Source of the DNA: Flavobacteriales bacterium
GTDB taxonomy: Bacteria; Bacteroidota; Bacteroidia; Flavobacteriales; UBA7430
Assembly (NCBI GenBank): GCA_022425195.1
Contig: JAKMFX010000012.1
Span: 116,160 to 164,232 of the forward strand
DNA length: 48,073 nt
Direction: 5' to 3'
Part shown: positions 44,880 through 48,073 of the stretch, piece after piece
Layout: each line of letters opens with the position of its first letter
Numbering within the stretch: position 1 is the stretch's first letter
The notes under the pieces: generated by a model
Told to the model about the DNA's origin: nothing
The model's database searches: none
Seen by the model: only the letters and a program-made list of their open reading frames with translations
Translations under genes and position numbers: made by a program

Positions 44880-46328
44880 ATGGGAAGACATCGTAACAAA
44901 AGACTCTTTAAAAAAGGGCAACGTATTGAATTAGATATCATCGATTTGGCTTATGGTGGAAAAGGCATCGCCAAAATTCAAACAGAAGAAGGAGAATTTG
45001 TTTGTTTTGTAGAAAACACATTACCGGGACAACATGTATTGGCTTCCGTTCAAAAATGTAAAAAGAAACATGCAGAATGTAAATTGGTTGAAATTTTAAA
45101 AAAATCAGACGCAGAGATAGAAATCCCCTATCAGATGATTCCAGGCGCTCCCTATGCACAACTGCCCATAAGTATTCAAGAAAACAACAAAAAGAATACC
45201 TGTTTCCAACTGTTCAAACGAATTGGGAAAATAGATCATATTGAGGACTATTTTGATGAATTCATAAGTTCCCCATCGGTATGGCATTACAGGAATAAAA
45301 TGGAATACTCCTTTTCGGCCATTCGTTACGACTTCAACCTTAAATCCGACGTAGATGATTTCGCATTGGGATTCAAGCACAGAGGAACATGGTGGATGGT
45401 TGAAAATTTAGACAAAGACTCTGGACTCTTTGATGAAGACCTTGAAAATGCATTCCCAAAATTAAGATCCTTTTTTGAAGACACTCATCTGGCACCTTGG
45501 CATCCCCCAAAAAAAGAAGGGTTTTACAGATTTCTTGTCGCCCGAAAATCCTATGCAAACGATCAAATATTATTAAATCTGGTAACTACCTCAGATGAGC
45601 TACATCAATTTAACACTTCTGCATTTGTCGAGCTACTAAAAACATTATTGGGACCGCGTTTTGCAGGCTTACTACACACCATTAATGACAGTATCGGAGA
45701 TCGCATCCAAGCAAGTGAGGGAAGTTGTAAACTTGTTTATGGGAATGATAAAATCATAGAAAACATATTGGGCTTAGACTTTGAAATTAGCATGCAAAGC
45801 TTCTTTCAGACGAATCCTAAATGTGCGGAAAAACTTTATCAAAAAGTCGTTGATTACGTTCTTGAAACAGATCAAAAACAAGAGGTTATTATGGACCTGT
45901 TCTGTGGCACGGGAACGATTGGTCAAATTTTAGCCAACCAGATTCCTGATGCAGATGTTATAGGAGTAGATATTGTCCCTGAAGCCATTGAAGATGCTAA
46001 TGAGAATGCCAAAAGAAATGGCATCAAAGGCTTGACATTTTTTACTGCTGATGTGGGCAAATTCCTTCAAAACTTCCCTCAATACACAAACAACATATCC
46101 ACTGTAGTGCTAGACCCACCTCGTGCTGGAATCGCACCCAAGACGCTCAAAAAAGTCGTGCAATTAAACGCATCTAGGATTGTTTATGTCTCCTGTAACC
46201 CGGCTACACAAGCCAGAGACTCAGACTATTTATTAAGTGTGGGCTATCAGCTGAAAAAACTGAGTTTTATTGATCAATTTCCACACACCTCTCATGTAGA
46301 AAGCATTGCATTGTTTGAAAAAGTATAA
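44880..46328 (+). CDS. rlmD: RlmD-like 23S rRNA (uracil-C5) methyltransferase
   Basis: This 482-residue protein has a TRAM domain at about 10-70, the SAM-binding segment DLFCGTGTIGQIL (about 338-350), LDPPRAGI and the catalytic Cys in VYVSCNPATQARD (near 438-450), ending in the family tail FPHTSHVESIALF. It should methylate C5 of a uridine such as U1939 or U747 of 23S rRNA. In RlmD a 4Fe-4S cluster is held by a CxxxxxCGGC pattern plus one later Cys. Here that region reads GAPYAQLPISIQ and the cluster ligands are absent. It belongs with the cluster-free RlmD/RlmC paralogues, so the exact target base is open. Next comes the heptamer repeat block. Confidence 0.88.
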   Translation: MGRHRNKRLFKKGQRIELDIIDLAYGGKGIAKIQTEEGEFVCFVENTLPGQHVLASVQKCKKKHAECKLVEILKKSDAEIEIPYQMIPGAPYAQLPISIQENNKKNTCFQLFKRIGKIDHIEDYFDEFISSPSVWHYRNKMEYSFSAIRYDFNLKSDVDDFALGFKHRGTWWMVENLDKDSGLFDEDLENAFPKLRSFFEDTHLAPWHPPKKEGFYRFLVARKSYANDQILLNLVTTSDELHQFNTSAFVELLKTLLGPRFAGLLHTINDSIGDRIQASEGSCKLVYGNDKIIENILGLDFEISMQSFFQTNPKCAEKLYQKVVDYVLETDQKQEVIMDLFCGTGTIGQILANQIPDADVIGVDIVPEAIEDANENAKRNGIKGLTFFTADVGKFLQNFPQYTNNISTVVLDPPRAGIAPKTLKKVVQLNASRIVYVSCNPATQARDSDYLLSVGYQLKKLSFIDQFPHTSHVESIALFEKV

Positions 46329-46330
46329 AG

Positions 46331-46470
46331 TACTTGGTAATGGGTACAATGTACTTGGTACAATGTACTTGGTACTTGATACCTGATACTTGGTACTTGA
46401 TACTTGGTACTTTGTACTTGATACTTGGTACTAAGTACAATGTACTTGATACTTGATACCGGGTACCTTA
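46331..46470. repeat. Twenty-unit, 7-bp-periodic degenerate repeat (consensus TACTTGR)
   Basis: The block splits into exactly 20 consecutive heptamers without a single gap. Six are TACTTGG, five TACTTGA, three TACAATG, and six are singletons; 19 of 20 begin TAC. Unit joins create many GTAC palindromes. It starts 2 bp after the stop codon of the RlmD-like gene and its last unit contains the stop codon of the convergent thiolase gene. It has no terminator hairpin with a T-tract, and no spacer structure of a CRISPR. Confidence 0.9.
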
Positions 46471-47646
46471 AAGGTTTTCAATCACCATAGCTGAGGCTCC
46501 ACCTCCGCCATTACAAATACCTGCTGCACCATACTTAGCACCTTTCTGCTTTAACACATGAATTAATGTGACCACAATTCGCGAACCAGAGCTTCCCAGA
46601 GGATGGCCTAATGAGACTGCACCGCCATTTACATTCACCTTATTGGGGTCCAAGCCTAATTTTTTAATATTAGCCAAACCAACGACAGAAAATGCCTCAT
46701 TAAGCTCCCAATAATCAATAGCATTCATCTCTATACTGGCTTTGGCAAGCGCTATAGGCACAGCTTTAGCAGGTGCGGTAGTGAACCATTCGGGTTGTTG
46801 AGCGGCATCGGCATAAGAAATAATTTTAGCCATCGGCTTAATACCTAACTTAGAAGCTTTGTCTGCAGACATTAGGACCAAAGCTGAGGCGCCATCATTG
46901 AGTGTAGAGGCATTTCCAGCGGTTACAGTTCCCTCCTTTTTGAAAACAGTACGCAGTTTTAAAAACTTCTCTTTGTTCATATTCTTATACTCTTCATCCT
47001 CAGAAACAACAAGAGCATCACCTCGTCTTTGAGGCACTTCTACAGGAACAACTTCATGAGAAAAACTTCCAGAACTCCATGCTTTTGCAGAACGCTCGTA
47101 AGAAGTTAAAGCAAAATGATCCTGTTCTTCCCTAGAAAACTTCATTTCTTCGGCACATTTTTCAGCACAAACTCCCATGTGTACGTTATTGTAGACATCA
47201 GTAAGTCCATCATTCACCAATCCATCAACAATCGTCCCATTGCCCAAACGGTAACCATTACGAGCTTTATCCATGTAGTAAGGAACAGCGGACATATTCT
47301 CCATACCTCCTGCAATCACAATATCATTATCTCCAGCCTTAATACTTTGAGCAGCTACCATAAGTGCTTTCATCCCTGAAGAGCAGACCTTATTTAAGGT
47401 GGTACAAGGAACATGATTAGGAATACCTGCAGCCAGAGCAGCTTGTCGAGCAGGCGCTTGACCCAGGTTGGCCTGCAACACGTTACCCATAATCACTTCT
47501 TGGACCAAAGAAGCATCTAAGGCTATTTTTTCCAGGGCACCACGAATGGCAGTTGCACCCAAAGATGGTGCAGATATTGAAGATAAAACACCACCAAAAC
47601 TCCCCATGGGCGTTCGAACGGCAGAAACAATAACAACTTCTTTCAT
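46468..47646 (-). CDS. Thiolase (acetyl-CoA C-acyltransferase)
   Basis: This 392-residue enzyme has the nucleophile Cys88 (LNKVCSSGMKA), the NEAF-type motif WELNEAFSV (about 315), GGAVSLGHPLGSSGSR (about 340-355, with the active-site His) and the second Cys in GICNGGGGASAMV (near 378). The length and motifs are those of biosynthetic or degradative acetyl-CoA acetyltransferases. Which direction it serves cannot be told; no other beta-oxidation or acetoacetate genes are beside it. Its stop codon lies in the heptamer repeat block. Confidence 0.95.
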   Translation of the reverse strand: MKEVVIVSAVRTPMGSFGGVLSSISAPSLGATAIRGALEKIALDASLVQEVIMGNVLQANLGQAPARQAALAAGIPNHVPCTTLNKVCSSGMKALMVAAQSIKAGDNDIVIAGGMENMSAVPYYMDKARNGYRLGNGTIVDGLVNDGLTDVYNNVHMGVCAEKCAEEMKFSREEQDHFALTSYERSAKAWSSGSFSHEVVPVEVPQRRGDALVVSEDEEYKNMNKEKFLKLRTVFKKEGTVTAGNASTLNDGASALVLMSADKASKLGIKPMAKIISYADAAQQPEWFTTAPAKAVPIALAKASIEMNAIDYWELNEAFSVVGLANIKKLGLDPNKVNVNGGAVSLGHPLGSSGSRIVVTLIHVLKQKGAKYGAAGICNGGGGASAMVIENL

Positions 47647-47798
47647 ATACTTATTTTTTAAGATTAAAATTAAGAATCCATCGCATTAAATATTTTTCAT
47701 ATACATTGACTAAGATACAAAAATGAAGCCTTAATTACGAGTAAATTAACTTTGCAAGGATTGCAAATTTGTTTAAGTTCGTAGGAAATGTATGGTCA
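47647..47798. other. Divergent promoter region between thiolase and the PgpH-like gene
   Basis: 152 bp, AT-rich. TAACTTTG at 47747-47754 is a perfect -7 match for the plus strand, without a clear -33 TTG. Confidence 0.4.
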
Positions 47799-48073
47799 AT
47801 GAAAAAAGTATTCGAACTGATTAGAAATCAGCACAGCTCAATTTACAGAGTGGCTCTTTTTATTTTAGCTATTGGTATTGGTGTTTACATCATGCCAAGG
47901 AAAAAAAGCTTTAAATATGAACCCATAGAAGGAAAGCCATGGCCTCATGAAAATCTGATTTCAGATATGGAGTTTTCCATCAAAAAACCCATGGAAAAAG
48001 TCAATGCCGAAAAGCAACAAGTTCAAAATCAAAAATCTTTCTTTTTCACCCTCAACAAAGAAAGACAACAGGA
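47799..48073 (+). CDS. 7TM-HD (PgpH-type) phosphohydrolase, N terminus only
   Basis: Ninety-one residues are visible, then the window ends. They show a short basic start, one membrane helix (about 17-32), then FKYEPIEGKPWPHENLISD and a charged helix (VNAEKQQVQ). This is the typical opening of Bacteroidota 7TM-HD proteins, where KFKYEFxxGKPWxxExL precedes an extracellular 7TMR-HDED domain. Complete members have seven helices and a cytoplasmic HD domain; some, such as PgpH, degrade cyclic di-AMP. I use ATG 47799; earlier ATGs at 47788 and 47792 run into stops. The domains that would prove the call are outside. Confidence 0.7.
   Translation, partial: MKKVFELIRNQHSSIYRVALFILAIGIGVYIMPRKKSFKYEPIEGKPWPHENLISDMEFSIKKPMEKVNAEKQQVQNQKSFFFTLNKERQQ

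Noticed and set aside
46331-46470. CRISPR array
   Set aside because: Units are 7 bp and contiguous, with no spacers and no cas genes in the window.

Overview
The window is 48 kb of a Bacteroidota chromosome, most likely a marine-type flavobacterial or cryomorphacean lineage. The grounds are an AT-rich composition, Bacteroidota-type promoters (TTG, 19-20 bp spacer, TAnnTTTG) before several genes, and lineage-typical genes: a split transketolase, a DUF5683 protein behind parAB, tandem rhomboids behind mutL, IcmF, a thiamine-type TonB receptor, and a UvrA whose first zinc finger starts CPSS. It reads as an ordinary, compact core-genome region. I see no prophage, insertion sequence, CRISPR array or defence island. 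dnaA, hup and parAB within 32 kb suggest proximity to the replication origin, but I could not place oriC.

Layout. 1-3140 (-): fused isobutyryl-CoA mutase icmF, cut at the window start. 3231-5642 (+): a YqaA/DedA membrane protein and the two transketolase halves, closed by a terminator. 5748-6161 (-): hotdog thioesterase. 6463-12592 (+): dnaA with its terminator, low-molecular-weight phosphatase overlapping a tetrapyrrole-methylase-family enzyme, rfbC and uvrA. 12603-14080 (-): PAS histidine kinase followed by a small STAS-like protein. 14585-15400 (+): plsY, tRNA-Arg(ACG) and a terminator. 15476-19206 (-): PnuC-type transporter, NadR-like P-loop kinase, TPP riboswitch and TonB-dependent receptor, probably a thiamine uptake locus. 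19422-24750 (+): TPR-like membrane protein, small membrane protein, mutL, two rhomboids and an EEP-family hydrolase in tight coupling. 24747-26345 (-): solute-binding lipoprotein. 26440-30354 (+): mtaB, lgt and an AI-2E-type permease. 30343-31952 (-): DUF493 protein and protoporphyrinogen oxidase. 32027-35852 (+): P-loop ATPase, recQ, fmt and hup. 35902-36669 (-): PhnP-like metallo-hydrolase. 36781-38217 (+): conserved protein of unknown function. 38214-38735 (-): FMN reductase. 38848-46328 (+): parA, parB, DUF5683 protein, dapB, two signal peptidases, WbqC-like protein and an RlmD-like methyltransferase. 46468-47646 (-): thiolase. 47799-end (+): start of a PgpH-type HD phosphohydrolase.

The most unusual things are: a strictly 7-bp-periodic repeat block that fills the gap between two convergent genes (46331-46470); a TPP riboswitch lying inside the pnuC-kinase-TonB locus instead of in front of it; the strongly conserved but uncharacterised 478-residue protein; an RlmD-like enzyme and a MutL that have lost canonical metal-ligand residues; and two adjacent, diverged signal peptidases. 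I found no compelling evidence for an entirely new multi-gene system.
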